A DNA stretch of 64,000 nucleotides from Metallibacterium sp963794205 (GCA_963794205.1 CAWCCR010000015.1:186001-250000); one strand, 5' to 3'; counted from the first letter of the stretch, positions 38,532 to 48,209 are shown. The notes: generated by a model from the sequence alone, not told the origin. Made by a program: numbers and translations.

Positions 38532-39854
38532 ATGCTCGACGCGCTGGGCCGCATCCTGTTCGGCCTGTTCGGCCTGGCCGTGCTGCTTTCGATCGCCGTG
38601 ATGTTTTCCAACAACCGCCGCGCGATCGACTGGAAGCTGGTCGCGACCGGGGTCGCGTTGCAGATCGTGTTCGCCAGCTTCGTGCTGAAGGTGCCGCTGG
38701 GACGCGACCTCTTCGGTGCGCTGGCGATCGGCTTCGTCAAGCTGATGAGCTATGTCAGTGTCGGCTCCAGCTTCATCTTCGGCAATCTGGTCAACGCCGC
38801 CAATCCGAACATCGGTTACGTGTTCGCGCTGCAGGTGTTGCCGACGATCGTGTTCTTCGCCGCGTTGACCGGCGTGCTCTACCACCTCGGCGTGATGCAG
38901 CGGATCGTGCGCGGCATGGCGTGGGTGATCACCAAGGTGATGCGGGTGTCCGGCGCCGAGACCACCAGCGTCTGTGCATCGGTGTTCATCGGCCAGACCG
39001 AGGCGCCGCTGACGATCAAGCCCTATATCGAGCGCATGACCGAATCGGAGCTGATGACGGTGATGATCGGCGGCATGGCGCACATCGCCGGTTCGGTGAT
39101 GGCGGCCTATGTCGGCCTGCTGGGGCACAATGATCCGGCGCAGATGGAGTTCTATGCCAAGCACTTTCTCACCGCCTCGATCATGGCCGCGCCGGCGACG
39201 CTGATGCTGGCCAAGATCCTGATCCCCGAAACCGGCGAGCCGCTGACCCGGGGCACGGTCAAGATGGAGGTCGAACGCACCACCGCCAACGTGATCGATG
39301 CCGCCGCCACCGGCGCCGGCGACGGTCTCAAGCTGGCACTGAACGTCGGTGCGATGCTGCTGGCCTTCATCGCCCTGATCGCGCTGCTCAACGCGCCGAT
39401 CCAGTGGCTGGGCGCACATGCCTGGAGCGCCGATCCCGCCGGCACCATCAATCACTGGCTGTCGCAGACTTCGGGCCGCGACGTGCAGCTGAGCATGCAG
39501 ACGATCTTCGGCTGGGTGCTGGCGCCGGTGGCGTGGCTGATCGGCGTGCCCTGGCACGACGCGCCGCTGGTCGGCAGTTTCATCGGCGAGAAGGTGGTCA
39601 TCAACGAGTTCGTCGCCTATGTCGACATGTCCAGGCACCTCGGCCAGCTGCTGCCGCAGAGCCGCCTGATCGCCACCTACGCGCTGTGCGGCTTCGCGAA
39701 CTTCTCCTCGATCGCGATCCAGATCGGCGGCATCGGCGGCATCGCGCCGGGTCGGCGCCAGGACCTGGCGCGATTCGGCCTGCGCGCGGTGCTGGGCGGA
39801 TCGCTGGCGACGTTCATGACCGCCACCATCGCCGGCGTGCTGCACGCGCTGTAG
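38532..39854 (+). CDS. NupC-family concentrative nucleoside transporter
   Basis: 440-residue CNT permease using an ion gradient to import nucleosides. N-terminal helix LFGLFGLAVLLSIAVMFSNN, IFGNLVNAANPNIGYVFALQ, the substrate-site motif FIGQTEAPLTIKPYIERM, MAHIAGSVMAAYVG, and the C-terminal GFANFSSIAIQIGGIGGIAP. GGGGACTCC lies just before ATG 38532. Six bases before the PfkB-type kinase, suggesting uptake plus phosphorylation. Confidence 0.94.
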   Translation: MLDALGRILFGLFGLAVLLSIAVMFSNNRRAIDWKLVATGVALQIVFASFVLKVPLGRDLFGALAIGFVKLMSYVSVGSSFIFGNLVNAANPNIGYVFALQVLPTIVFFAALTGVLYHLGVMQRIVRGMAWVITKVMRVSGAETTSVCASVFIGQTEAPLTIKPYIERMTESELMTVMIGGMAHIAGSVMAAYVGLLGHNDPAQMEFYAKHFLTASIMAAPATLMLAKILIPETGEPLTRGTVKMEVERTTANVIDAAATGAGDGLKLALNVGAMLLAFIALIALLNAPIQWLGAHAWSADPAGTINHWLSQTSGRDVQLSMQTIFGWVLAPVAWLIGVPWHDAPLVGSFIGEKVVINEFVAYVDMSRHLGQLLPQSRLIATYALCGFANFSSIAIQIGGIGGIAPGRRQDLARFGLRAVLGGSLATFMTATIAGVLHAL

Positions 39855-39860
39855 ACGACC

Positions 39861-40850
39861 ATGCATCCCGCCGTCGTCGTCGTCGGCAGCTACAACCAGG
39901 ATCACGCCTGGCGCTGCGACCGCCTGCCGCGACCGGGCGAGACGCGTCGCGCGTCCGGCTTTGCGACCGGCCCCGGCGGCAAGGGTTACAACCAGGCCGT
40001 GGCCTGCCATCGCCTGGGTGTGTCGACCTGTCTGATCGCCGCGTTGGGTGATGATGCGCTTGCCGATCTCGCGCGACGCCATGCGCGGCTCGAGGGCCTG
40101 GATTGCCGATGGCAGATCGTCGCGGGCGTCGCCACCGGCAGCGCCTGCGTGCTGGTCGATGCCGAAGGCCAGAACCGGATCCTGGCATGCCTGGCCGCCA
40201 ATGATCAGCTCGACGCGGCACATGTGCGCGCGGCACGCGCGGATTTCGCCTTGGCCCGCGTGGTTCTGGCACAGCTTGAGACCGGGATCGCACCGGTGCG
40301 CGAAGCGCTGCGTCTCGCGCGCGACCACGGAGCGCTGGCGCTGCTCAATCCGGCTCCGGCTCACGCCGAACTCGATCACGCCCTGCTGGCTGCCTGTGAC
40401 ATCGTCACACCCAACGAAACCGAGTTTGCGGCACTGCTGTCCCGCCTCGGTGGCCAGCGGCTCGACCCGGGCGCGCTGGCCAACTGCACCGATGACGAAC
40501 TGCATGCGCTGGCGCGCCGGCTGCCGGTACCGACGGTGGTGATCACGCTGGGCGCGCGCGGCTGCTTCGTCTCGCATGCGGCGGCTGCTCGCTTGCGCGG
40601 CACGGATGCGCCGGCGTATCGGATGCCGGCGTTTCCGGCGCGCAGCATCGACAGCAGCGGCGCGGGCGATGCGTTCAGTGGCGCATTGGCCGCCGAGCTT
40701 GCAGGCGCCGCGGCAGGACCTTTCGCGGCGGCGGTGGCATGGGCCGGCGCGGCGGCCGCGCTGAGTACCGAGCGCGTTGGTGCTGCTTCGGCGATGCCGA
40801 CCCGGGACGAGACTGCCATGCGCCGGCTGGCGGCGACTGCGTCTCCATAG
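39861..40850 (+). CDS. PfkB-family (ribokinase-like) sugar/nucleoside kinase
   Basis: 329-residue kinase. Motif 1 is GPGGKGYNQAVACHRLG, with ribokinase-like VVGSYNQDHAWRCDRLP at the start. Motif 2 is IDSSGAGDAFSGALAAEL with the catalytic Asp in GAGD. Coupled with NupC (6-base gap), so ribose from nucleoside hydrolysis or a nucleoside itself is the probable substrate. The last ~20 residues are Ala/Thr-rich. Confidence 0.9.
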   Translation: MHPAVVVVGSYNQDHAWRCDRLPRPGETRRASGFATGPGGKGYNQAVACHRLGVSTCLIAALGDDALADLARRHARLEGLDCRWQIVAGVATGSACVLVDAEGQNRILACLAANDQLDAAHVRAARADFALARVVLAQLETGIAPVREALRLARDHGALALLNPAPAHAELDHALLAACDIVTPNETEFAALLSRLGGQRLDPGALANCTDDELHALARRLPVPTVVITLGARGCFVSHAAAARLRGTDAPAYRMPAFPARSIDSSGAGDAFSGALAAELAGAAAGPFAAAVAWAGAAAALSTERVGAASAMPTRDETAMRRLAATASP

Positions 40851-40951
40851 CCGGCAGCGATCGCGGCCATCGCAAGCATCGGTTTGGAGAGCCACGTTCT
40901 GGCCGGTGCTATTGGCTCAGACATTGCTGATGCAGAAATATCAACCGCATT

Positions 40952-40967
40952 GATACCCGGGGGTATC
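40952..40967. promoter_or_regulatory. Palindrome upstream of the peroxiredoxin remnant
   Basis: GATACCC-GG-GGGTATC, a perfect 7-bp inverted repeat with a 2-base centre, 18 bases before the start codon of the decayed peroxiredoxin gene. It may be the operator of the former gene. Confidence 0.3.
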
Positions 40968-40984
40968 CGCTGACTGATGCCCCC

Positions 40985-41590
40985 ATGGCCGGCCTGCCGC
41001 GCCTCAGCGAGCGAGCGCCCGACTTCAGCGCCAAGGCCATCCACGGCGAATGGAAACTCGCGGGCAGCCGTGGCCAGTGGTTGGCGCTGTTGCCGCGCCC
41101 TGCCGACTTCACCCCGGTCTGTACCACCGAATGCATCGCCTTTGTCCGGATGCATCCGGCCTTCCGGAAGCCGGGAGTCGGGTTGCTGTGCCGGTCGATC
41201 GACAGCAAATGCGCGCACATCACCCGGGCGCGTGCGCTCAAGGACAAGCTCGGCTGCGAGATCACGTTCCCGCTCATCTAAGGACCCGTCGATTCATGGA
41301 CCTGTCGATGCGCGTGGCCGGCGCCTCCGACACCTCGGCTGTGCGCGCCACCTTCATCATCGAGGACATGGGCGTGCCGCGTGCGATGGCCTGCTGCCCG
41401 ATGAGCAATGGCCGCTCGATGGTCGAATTCCCGCGCCTGGCCGCCGCGCTGCAGGTTTCGGGCAAGCACGGTGCAGCGACACCCGCGGGGTGGCAGCCGG
41501 GCGACAGAGCGATCGCGCCGCCGCCGCAGACGACCGCCGCGACCGGGCAACGGATACGCAAAGGCCACGAGGGTGCGGGCTGGTTCCCTG
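40985..41590 (+). pseudogene. Decayed 1-Cys peroxiredoxin (AhpC/TSA, Prx6-type)
   Basis: The N-terminal part keeps FTPVCTTEC with the peroxidatic Cys but has lost several family residues, and stops at TAA 41279-41281 after FPLI. The next frame resumes with SDTSAVRATFIIEDMGVPRAM, PMSNGRSMVEFPRLAAALQ and GWQPGDRAIAPPPQTTAA, matching the C-terminal half of Prx6-type enzymes, in another frame. Both halves carry substitutions at normally fixed sites (for example CC where YY is usual), unlike the clean breaks elsewhere in the window, so I read it as true gene decay. Confidence 0.75.
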
Positions 41591-41714
41591 CACCAGGGCA
41601 CTCTGATCCGGGGTGCGGCAGGGATCGTGATTCCGGGTGCGGGTTCCGGTCCCGCGACCGTGCGACAGGCAGGCCGCTGCCTGCGCGGGTTGGCGAAGGC
41701 CGCGGCCTGGCCGA

Positions 41715-43523
41715 TTACGGCAGACCGGGGTGTTGCCAGGTCGCCGGCGCCGCCTCGACCACGGTATTGCGGCCGCGCGCCTTGGCCGCATAGAGGGCGC
41801 GATCGGCGCGCCGGATCCAGGCGTCGGCATCCTCGCCGAGGGTGTCCAGCACGGCGACGCCGATGCTCAGCGTGATGGTCAGCGCGGGCGCATCGGCGAC
41901 CGGTACCTGCAGTCCGGCGACCGCCGTGCGCAGGCGCTCGCCCAGGGTCAGCGCCGATGACGGGCCGCGTCCGCTGCACAGCACGCCGAACTCCTCGCCG
42001 CCGATGCGCGCCAGCTGGCCGGCCCCGGCCAGCGTCTCCTCCAGGCAGCGGGCGACGGAGACCAGCACGGTGTCGCCCAAGGGGTGGCCGCCGCGATCGT
42101 TGATCTGCTTGAAGTGGTCGAGGTCGAGCAGCAGCAGCGCATGCGGCGGCTCGCCGACCTGTCCGCTGACCAGCGCCTGCAGCCGGCTGAAGAAGGCACG
42201 ACGGTTTTCCAGTCCGGTCAGCGGATCGCGCAGCGCCTGCTCGCGGTACTGCAGGCCATGCTGGCGCTGGCCGCGCAGCAGCAGGAACAGGGTCAGCGCG
42301 ATCAGCCCGGCGCCGACCGCCAGCAGGCTGGCAAAGGCGAACTTGAGCTGCTGGCGCGCCAGTTGAGCCTGGTGCCTGGCCGCATCCGCCTGCGCGGTGA
42401 CCAGCTCGAGCGCCTTGATGCGATTGGCACGTTCGAGTTCGCCGATGCGCAGCTCCTTTTCGCGCGTGGCGAAGCGCGCCTCGAGCGCGGCTACATCGGC
42501 GCCGGTATCCATCGTGGCCTGCTGGCTGGCGATCTCGTTTGCCTCGGCGCGCGCCGCATCCAGGGCCTGCTTGAGCCGGCCGGCGGCCTCGGCGATGCGG
42601 CTCTGGGTGTCGAGCAGATCCGGCAGCAGTCCGGCCAGGTGACGCTGGCGTGCGGCGGCGACATCGGCGCTGATGTCGGCCAGCGCGGCCGCATGCTGGC
42701 CCAGCGCCGACTCGGCGCGGGCGATGTTGGCACGGGCCAGGATCACGTGGCTGACCCGTCCGGCATGTTCCGCTTCGGCCAGCGAGCGGCGCGACAGGCG
42801 CATGGCCGCCGCAGCCTTGCCCTGCTCCAGGTCCAGGCGAGCCAGGTTGTCGTCGATGATCCCGGCCCGCGGCGCATCGTGCGCGGCGCGGTAGCGTTGC
42901 CGCGCGTCTTCCAGCAGGGCGATGCTGGCCTGGATCTGGCCGAGGTTGTAGAGCACCTCGGCCTTGAGATTCTCCGCGCCGGCGATGCGTTCGGAATCGT
43001 GCAGTTCGCTGTAGGCGTCGAGCGCGTGGTCGCACTGGATTTGCGCGCGATGGTAGTTGCCGGCCTCGGAATAGGCGTTGCAAAGCTGATACGCGACCAG
43101 TCCGTGCGTCGCCGGATCGCCGCGATCCTGCAGCAGTGCGGCGGCGCGCAGTGCATCGCCGAGCCCTGCGTCGGTCTTGCCGCGGTCGAGCAGCAGCCAC
43201 GCGCGCAAAAAGCCGGCATAGGCCCTGGCCAAGTCGTCATGGCGCACCTCGGCAAGGCTGCCCAGACGCAGATTGACCTCGGCCAGGGCGGCATCATCGG
43301 ATTTCAGCAGCGCCGCGCGACCCATCAGCCACAGCAGCTCGCGCTCCTGGCCGGGATGTCGTGCCAGCGCATCGCCGTCGAGCAGCATTCGACCCTGTGC
43401 GAGCGCTTGCGCCGGGCTGGCGACCACCTCGCGACGGAACATGGCGCGGTCGAATGCCGTCGCGGCGTGGGTCGTGCCCACGGCGGCCAGGCAGGCAGCG
43501 ATGACCACCATGGATCGGAGCAT
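41715..43523 (-). CDS. TPR-domain diguanylate cyclase (GGDEF)
   Basis: About 602 residues from ATG 43523: signal peptide MLRSMVVIAACLAAVGTTHA, a periplasmic region of tetratricopeptide-like helices (YQLCNAYSEAGNYHRAQIQC, AENLKAEVLYNLGQIQ), a coiled-coil, one membrane helix (KFAFASLLAVGAGLIALTLF), and a C-terminal GGDEF domain with ALLLLDLDHFKQINDRGGH and active-site RIGGEEF. The usual RxxD inhibitory site upstream of GGEEF is absent. It makes cyclic di-GMP under control of the periplasmic TPR sensor. A frame extension up to 43604 exists. Confidence 0.92.
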   Translation of the reverse strand: MLRSMVVIAACLAAVGTTHAATAFDRAMFRREVVASPAQALAQGRMLLDGDALARHPGQERELLWLMGRAALLKSDDAALAEVNLRLGSLAEVRHDDLARAYAGFLRAWLLLDRGKTDAGLGDALRAAALLQDRGDPATHGLVAYQLCNAYSEAGNYHRAQIQCDHALDAYSELHDSERIAGAENLKAEVLYNLGQIQASIALLEDARQRYRAAHDAPRAGIIDDNLARLDLEQGKAAAAMRLSRRSLAEAEHAGRVSHVILARANIARAESALGQHAAALADISADVAAARQRHLAGLLPDLLDTQSRIAEAAGRLKQALDAARAEANEIASQQATMDTGADVAALEARFATREKELRIGELERANRIKALELVTAQADAARHQAQLARQQLKFAFASLLAVGAGLIALTLFLLLRGQRQHGLQYREQALRDPLTGLENRRAFFSRLQALVSGQVGEPPHALLLLDLDHFKQINDRGGHPLGDTVLVSVARCLEETLAGAGQLARIGGEEFGVLCSGRGPSSALTLGERLRTAVAGLQVPVADAPALTITLSIGVAVLDTLGEDADAWIRRADRALYAAKARGRNTVVEAAPATWQHPGLP

Positions 43524-43871
43524 GCGCACAACCCCATGACCGCGCAGCGGAAATGACACCGCAGCCGACATCCGTCGCCGGATGGTATGCCCGATGGCCG
43601 TCAACGCCGGTGCGTGCAGTCAGGAAGCGCGCGCCGGTCCGCGTAGTGTGCAGGAAACAGCGGCAGAAACCGACCCGCGGAGAGTCGAGGCACCATTGTT
43701 TGCAGCCACGCTGCCGGATCCGGCACGTGCGTGCGGTCGCCGCAACCCATCGCGCCGACGCAACAGACAAGGAGCGCGGCGGGACATGAATCGCCCGGTT
43801 CCGCCGCTGCGGGAAACTTCGGCGGCGCCCTGCGTGCAGATCTGTCCGGCATGCTCGCTTACACTGGACCG
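43524..43871. other. Divergent gap between the cyclase gene and dusB
   Basis: 348 bases. It must hold both divergent promoters, but no consensus pair stands out. No further gene is supported; short frames are Arg-rich shadows. Confidence 0.4.
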
Positions 43872-44870
43872 ATGCTGATCGGCCCTTACCGCATCGATCC
43901 GCCGGTCGTGCTGGCCCCGATGGCCGGCGTCACCGACAAGCCTTTTCGCCAGCTGTGCAAGCGGCTGGGCGCAGGACTGGCCGTGTCGGAAATGACCAGC
44001 GCCGATGCGCGCCTGTGGGGTACGGCCAAGTCGCTGCGGCGCATGGACCACGTCGGCGAGCCCGAGCCGGTGAGCGTGCAGATCGCCGGTCATGAGCCGG
44101 CACTGCTGGCGGCTGCGGCGCGGCACAACGTCGAGCATGGCGCCGATCTCATCGACATCAACATGGGCTGTCCGGCCAAGAAGGTGTGCAACGTCTGGGC
44201 CGGCTCGGCGCTGCTGCAGGACGAGCCGCGCGTGGCGCGCATCCTCGATGCCGTGGTGCGCGCCGTCGCGGTGCCGGTCACGCTGAAGATCCGCACCGGC
44301 TGGGATCGCGAGCACCGCAATGCGCTGGTCATCGCGCGCATCGCCGAGAACGCCGGCATCGCCGCGCTGGCGGTGCATGGCCGCACCCGCGCCGACAAGT
44401 ACGAAGGCGAGGCCGAATACGCCACGATCGCCGCGGTCAAGGCCGCAGTGCGCATTCCGGTGATCGCCAACGGCGACATCGACTCGCCGGAGAAGGCGCG
44501 CGCGGTGCTCGCCGCCACCGGCGCCGACGCAGTGATGATCGGCCGTGCCGCACAGGGCCGACCGTGGATCTTTCACCAGGTCGCGCACTTCCTCGCCACC
44601 GGTGAGCGGCTGCCCGAACCGTCGCCGCGCGAGATTCGCGACATCCTCCTCGGCCACCTCGAGGCGCTGTATGCATTCCATGGGGAGCATCAGGGGTTGC
44701 GCATCGCCCGCAAGCATCTCGGCTGGTATGCCAGGGACCGCGTGGAAAACGCGGCCTTTCGCGCGGTCGCCAACGCCGCCGCGAGCGGGCAGGAGCAGTG
44801 GCGCCTGACCCGCGACTACTTCGACGCGCTGGCGGCGGGGGTGTCGCCCGCGCGGTCCGCCGCCGCCTGA
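43872..44870 (+). CDS. dusB: tRNA-dihydrouridine synthase B
   Basis: 332-residue flavoenzyme reducing uridine in the tRNA D-loop. FMN barrel landmarks: VVLAPMAGVTDKPFRQLC, LIDINMGCPAKKV with the catalytic Cys, KIRTGW, VHGRTR, VIANGDIDSPEKA and IGRAAQGRPWIF. The variant HLGWYARDR at the C-terminal helical domain fits DusB. fis, usually downstream in enterics, is not present; metK follows. Confidence 0.94.
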   Translation: MLIGPYRIDPPVVLAPMAGVTDKPFRQLCKRLGAGLAVSEMTSADARLWGTAKSLRRMDHVGEPEPVSVQIAGHEPALLAAAARHNVEHGADLIDINMGCPAKKVCNVWAGSALLQDEPRVARILDAVVRAVAVPVTLKIRTGWDREHRNALVIARIAENAGIAALAVHGRTRADKYEGEAEYATIAAVKAAVRIPVIANGDIDSPEKARAVLAATGADAVMIGRAAQGRPWIFHQVAHFLATGERLPEPSPREIRDILLGHLEALYAFHGEHQGLRIARKHLGWYARDRVENAAFRAVANAAASGQEQWRLTRDYFDALAAGVSPARSAAA

Positions 44871-44891
44871 ATGGACACCCTCATGGCCACG

Positions 44892-44920
44892 CTGCAGCCG
44901 CAAAAGACGCGGTGTATCAT
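44892..44920 (+). promoter_or_regulatory. Candidate metK promoter
   Basis: CTGCAG (44892-44897), 17-base spacer, TATCAT (44915-44920), about 50 bases before the metK start. The -10 is good and the -35 is weak. Confidence 0.35.
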
Positions 44921-44970
44921 TCGCGCCTCGTATTCATCCCTTCATCCGCATCGAAGGATATAACCCGCCC

Positions 44971-46189
44971 ATGAGTAGCTATCTCTTCACCTCCGAATCG
45001 GTGTCCGAAGGCCATCCGGACAAGGTCGCCGACCAGATCTCCGACGCCGTGCTCGACGCCATCCTGGCGCAGGACAAGCGCGCGCGCGTAGCCTGCGAGA
45101 CGATGGTCAAGACCGGCGTGGCGATCGTCGCCGGCGAGGTGACCACCAGCGCCTGGGTGGACCTGGAGTCGCTGACGCGCAAGGTGATCGTCGATATCGG
45201 CTACGACTCCAGCGATGTCGGTTTCGACGGCGCCACCTGCGGCATCCTCAATCTGATCGGCAAGCAGTCGCCGGACATCAACCAGGGCGTCGACCGCAAG
45301 AAGCCGGAAGAGCAGGGCGCGGGTGACCAGGGCCTGATGTTCGGCTACGCCTGCAACGAGACGAACGAGTTGATGCCGGCGGCGATCTACTACGCGCACC
45401 GCCTGGTCGAACAGCAGGCCAGGGTGCGCAAGGCGAAGAAATCGCCGCTGCCGTGGCTGCGCCCGGACGCCAAGAGCCAGGTCACGTTGCGCTACGAAAA
45501 CGAGCAAGGCCGTGGGAATCGATGCCGTCGTGCTCTCGACCCAGCACGATCCGCTCGGTCAGGCACAAGGATCTGATCGAAGGCAGTGCGCGAGCACATC
45601 CTCAAGCCGGTGCTGCCGGCAGAGCCTGGCTGGACGAGGTTCCGGCGCGACGTTCCACGTCAACCCGACCGGCAAGTTCGTGATCGGCGGACCGGTGGGC
45701 GATTGCGGCCTGACCGGCCGCAAGATCATCGTCGACACCTACGGCGGCTGGGCGCGTCACGGCGGCGGCGCATTCTCCGGCAAGGACCCGTCCAAGGTCG
45801 ATCGCTCGGCCGCCTATGCCGCGCGCTACGTGGCCAAGAACATCGTCGCCGCCGGCATCGCCGACCGTTGCGAGATCCAGGTCAGCTATGCCATCGGCGT
45901 GGCCCATCCGACCTCGATCTCGGCGACCACCTTCGGCACCGGCAAGATCAGCGACGAAAAGATCGAGAAGCTGATCCGCAAGCACTTCGACCTGCGGCCC
46001 TACGGCATCATCCAGATGCTCGATCTGGTGCATCCGATGTACCAGGCCACCGCGTCGTACGGCCACTTCGGCCGCGCGCCCTACGAGGTCACGCATGCCA
46101 ACGGCGAGACCTACACCGCGTTCTCGTGGGAGAAGACCGATCGCGCCGACGCGCTGCGCGCCGACGCCGGCCTCACGCGGCGCAAGTGA
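44971..46189 (+). CDS. metK: S-adenosylmethionine synthetase (indel cluster in the middle)
   Basis: Makes SAM from methionine and ATP. It opens SSYLFTSESVSEGHPDKVADQISD with the ATP-binding His and Asp, then GDQGLMFGYAC. From about 45500 to 45660 the frame breaks at five places (three insertions, two missing bases), and then reads on cleanly through NPTGKFVIGGPVGDCGLTGRK, DTYGGWARHGGGAFSGKDP and SYAIGVAHPTSI. The repaired product is about 405 residues, as expected. Essential and otherwise fully conserved, so a sequence-quality problem is the simplest reading. Confidence 0.93.
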
Positions 46190-46230
46190 CGCTGCACGCG
46201 GCAGTCGCGCTTGCGCCTGCCGCACCGCGC

Positions 46231-46301
46231 CCGCCGAGGGGCGCTGCGACTCCGTGCAAGCCGGAGCCAGGCTCGGCGGACGCCCGACTGCAACGGCGCC
46301 C
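46231..46301 (+). ncRNA. S-adenosylhomocysteine (SAH) riboswitch
   Basis: Matches the SAH riboswitch consensus. P1 is CGCCGAG (46232-46238) with CTCGGCG (46272-46278). The conserved core is GGGCGCTGCGAC after the 5' P1 strand, and GCCAGGCTCGG closes P1. A downstream AACGGCGCCC segment (46292-46301) pairs its GGCGCCC with the GGGCGC of the core as a pseudoknot. It sits in the 183-base leader between metK and ahcY, the expected position: SAH binding turns on AhcY, which removes the toxic product. A C-run/G-run stem at about 46326-46346 before the ribosome site is a possible expression platform. Confidence 0.9.
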
Positions 46302-46372
46302 GGTTGAGGCGAGTCCCTCGCCGCCGTCCGTCCCCCCGGGGGCGGGCGTTCCACGTCACCGGAGACCCCGCC

Positions 46373-47808
46373 ATGCATGCCGTAAAATCGTCCGTTCCAG
46401 CCGGCCAGGATTTCAAGGTTGCCGACCTTTCCCTGGCTGATTTCGGGCGCAGGGAAATCGACATCGCCGAGCAGGAAATGCCCGGCCTGATGTCGATCCG
46501 CGAGAAGTACGCCGCCGCGAAGCCGCTCAGGGGCGTGCGCGTGACCGGCTCGCTGCACATGACGATCCAGACCGCGGTGCTGATCGAGACACTGAAGGAT
46601 CTCGGCGCCGACGTACGCTGGGCGAGCTGCAACATCTTCACCACCCAGGACCATGCCGCCGCGGCGATCGCCGCCAGCGGCACTCCGGTGTTCGCCTGGA
46701 AGGGCGAGACGCTCGAGGAATACTGGGACTGCACGCTCGAGGCACTGAGCTTTGCCCGCGGCAGCAGGGCCCGCAGCTGGTCGTCGACGACGGCGGCGAC
46801 GTGACCCTGCTGATCCACAAGGGCTACGAGCTGGAAGACGGCAGCGACTGGGTCAACACGCCCTCGGGCACCCACGAGGAGCAGGTGATCAAGAACCTGC
46901 TCAAGCGCGTGACCCGGGAGCGCCCGGACTACTGGCACAGCGTGGTCAAGGACTGGAAGGGCGTCTCCGAGGAGACCACGACCGGCGTGCATCGCCTCTA
47001 CCAGCTGGCCGAGGCCGGCAAGCTGCTGGTGCCGGCGATCAATGTCAACGACTCGGTGACCAAGAGCAAGTTCGACAACCTGTACGGCTGCCGCGAGTCG
47101 CTGGCCGACGGCCTCAAGCGCGCGATGGACGTGATGATCGCCGGCAAGGTCGCGGTGGTCTGCGGTTACGGCGACGTCGGCAAGGGCTGCGCGCATTCGC
47201 TGCGCGGCCTACGGCTCGCGCGTGGTGGTTACCGAGATCGATCCGATCAACGCGCTGCAGGCGGCGATGGAGGGCTTCGAGGTCAACACCGTCGAGAGCA
47301 CGCTGGGCCGCGGCGACATCTACGTCACCACCACCGGCAACAAGGACGTGTTCACGCTGCGAGCACCTGCAGGCGATGAAGGACCAGGCGATCGTCTGCA
47401 ACATCGGTCACTTCGACAACGAGATCCAGGTCGACCGGCTCAACAACTCGGGTGCCACCCGGCTCAACATCAAGCCGCAGGTGCGACAAGTACACGTTCG
47501 CCAACGGCAACGCGATCTTCCTGCTGGCCGAGGGGCGCCTGGTCAACCTGGGTTGCGCGACCGGCCACCCCAGCTTCGTGATGTCCAACTCGTTCTCCAA
47601 CCAGACACTGGCGCAGATCGATCTGTGGGCGAACCGGGACCGTTACGAGGCGAAGGTCTACATCCTGCCCAAGAAGCTCGACGAGGAAGTCGCGCGCCTG
47701 CATCTGGAGAAGATCGGCGTCAGGCTGACCCAGCTTACCGCGGCACAGGCGGCCTACCTCGGCGTGCCGGTGGAGGGGCCGTACAAGCCCGAGCATTACC
47801 GGTACTGA
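46373..47808 (+). CDS. ahcY: Adenosylhomocysteinase (several indels)
   Basis: NAD-dependent hydrolase of SAH to adenosine and homocysteine. It has KVADLSLADFGRREIDIAEQ, GSLHMTIQTAVLIETL, NIFTTQDHAAAAIA, the Rossmann GYGDVGKGCA, NIGHFDNEIQV, and the C-terminal GPYKPEHYRY that closes the active site. The frame is interrupted by one missing base near 46770 and extra bases near 47210, 47362 and 47486; the repaired length is about 477 residues, normal. GGAGA (46361-46365) precedes the ATG by seven bases. Confidence 0.93.
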
Positions 47809-47826
47809 GCCGGTAGCCGGTAGCCG
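47809..47826. repeat. Heptanucleotide repeat (GCCGGTA)2 GCCG
   Basis: Two full copies of GCCGGTA plus GCCG, beginning at the first base after the ahcY stop codon and four bases before the S23-family start codon. Part of a set of three different heptamer arrays in 47.8-49.7 kb. Confidence 0.8.
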
Positions 47827-47829
47827 CGA

Positions 47830-48195
47830 ATGGGTGGCCGGAAAGCCACGTCGCTGCTGCACTATGGCCTTGATGCGTGGAGGGAAGCCATGTGGCTGGC
47901 GCGCGAGACGTATTGTGTGCCAGCTGCATTTCCGGACGCCGAACGCTTCGGCCTGACCTGTCCGATTCGCCGCTGTGCGGTCGGCGTGCCGTCGAACATC
48001 GCCGAAGGTGCTGGACGCGGCAGCCGGAAGGAATGCGAGCATTACCAGCGCATCGCACGCGGGTCATTGATGGATCCGGATACGCAATGCCGGATCGCGC
48101 GCGATCCGGGCTTCGCCGGGGGAACCGCGCAATTGCATGCATCCATCCAGCGCATCGCGGTGATGCCGGGTGCTCACATCACTTCGAAGGCATGA
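47830..48195 (+). CDS. Four-helix bundle protein, S23/IVP (Avd-like) family
   Basis: 121-residue member of the family first seen inside 23S rRNA intervening sequences. The signature is FGLTCPIRRCAVGVPSNIAEGAGRGSRKE in the middle; the N-terminal HYGLDAWREAMWLARETY and the RIARGSL motif complete the bundle. Here it is a free-standing gene between ahcY and metF with a heptamer array on each side (47809-47826 and 48234-48264). No reverse transcriptase or rRNA is near. Some positions deviate (PDTQCRIARDPGF), so slight decay is possible. Family function is unsettled; related Avd proteins bind nucleic acid as pentamers. Confidence 0.85.
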   Translation: MGGRKATSLLHYGLDAWREAMWLARETYCVPAAFPDAERFGLTCPIRRCAVGVPSNIAEGAGRGSRKECEHYQRIARGSLMDPDTQCRIARDPGFAGGTAQLHASIQRIAVMPGAHITSKA

Positions 48196-48209
48196 CAGGA
48201 ATGACTGGC

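Noticed and set aside
47830..48195. Diversity-generating retroelement around the S23/Avd-like gene
   Set aside because: No reverse transcriptase, template repeat or variable repeat could be found within the neighbouring genes.
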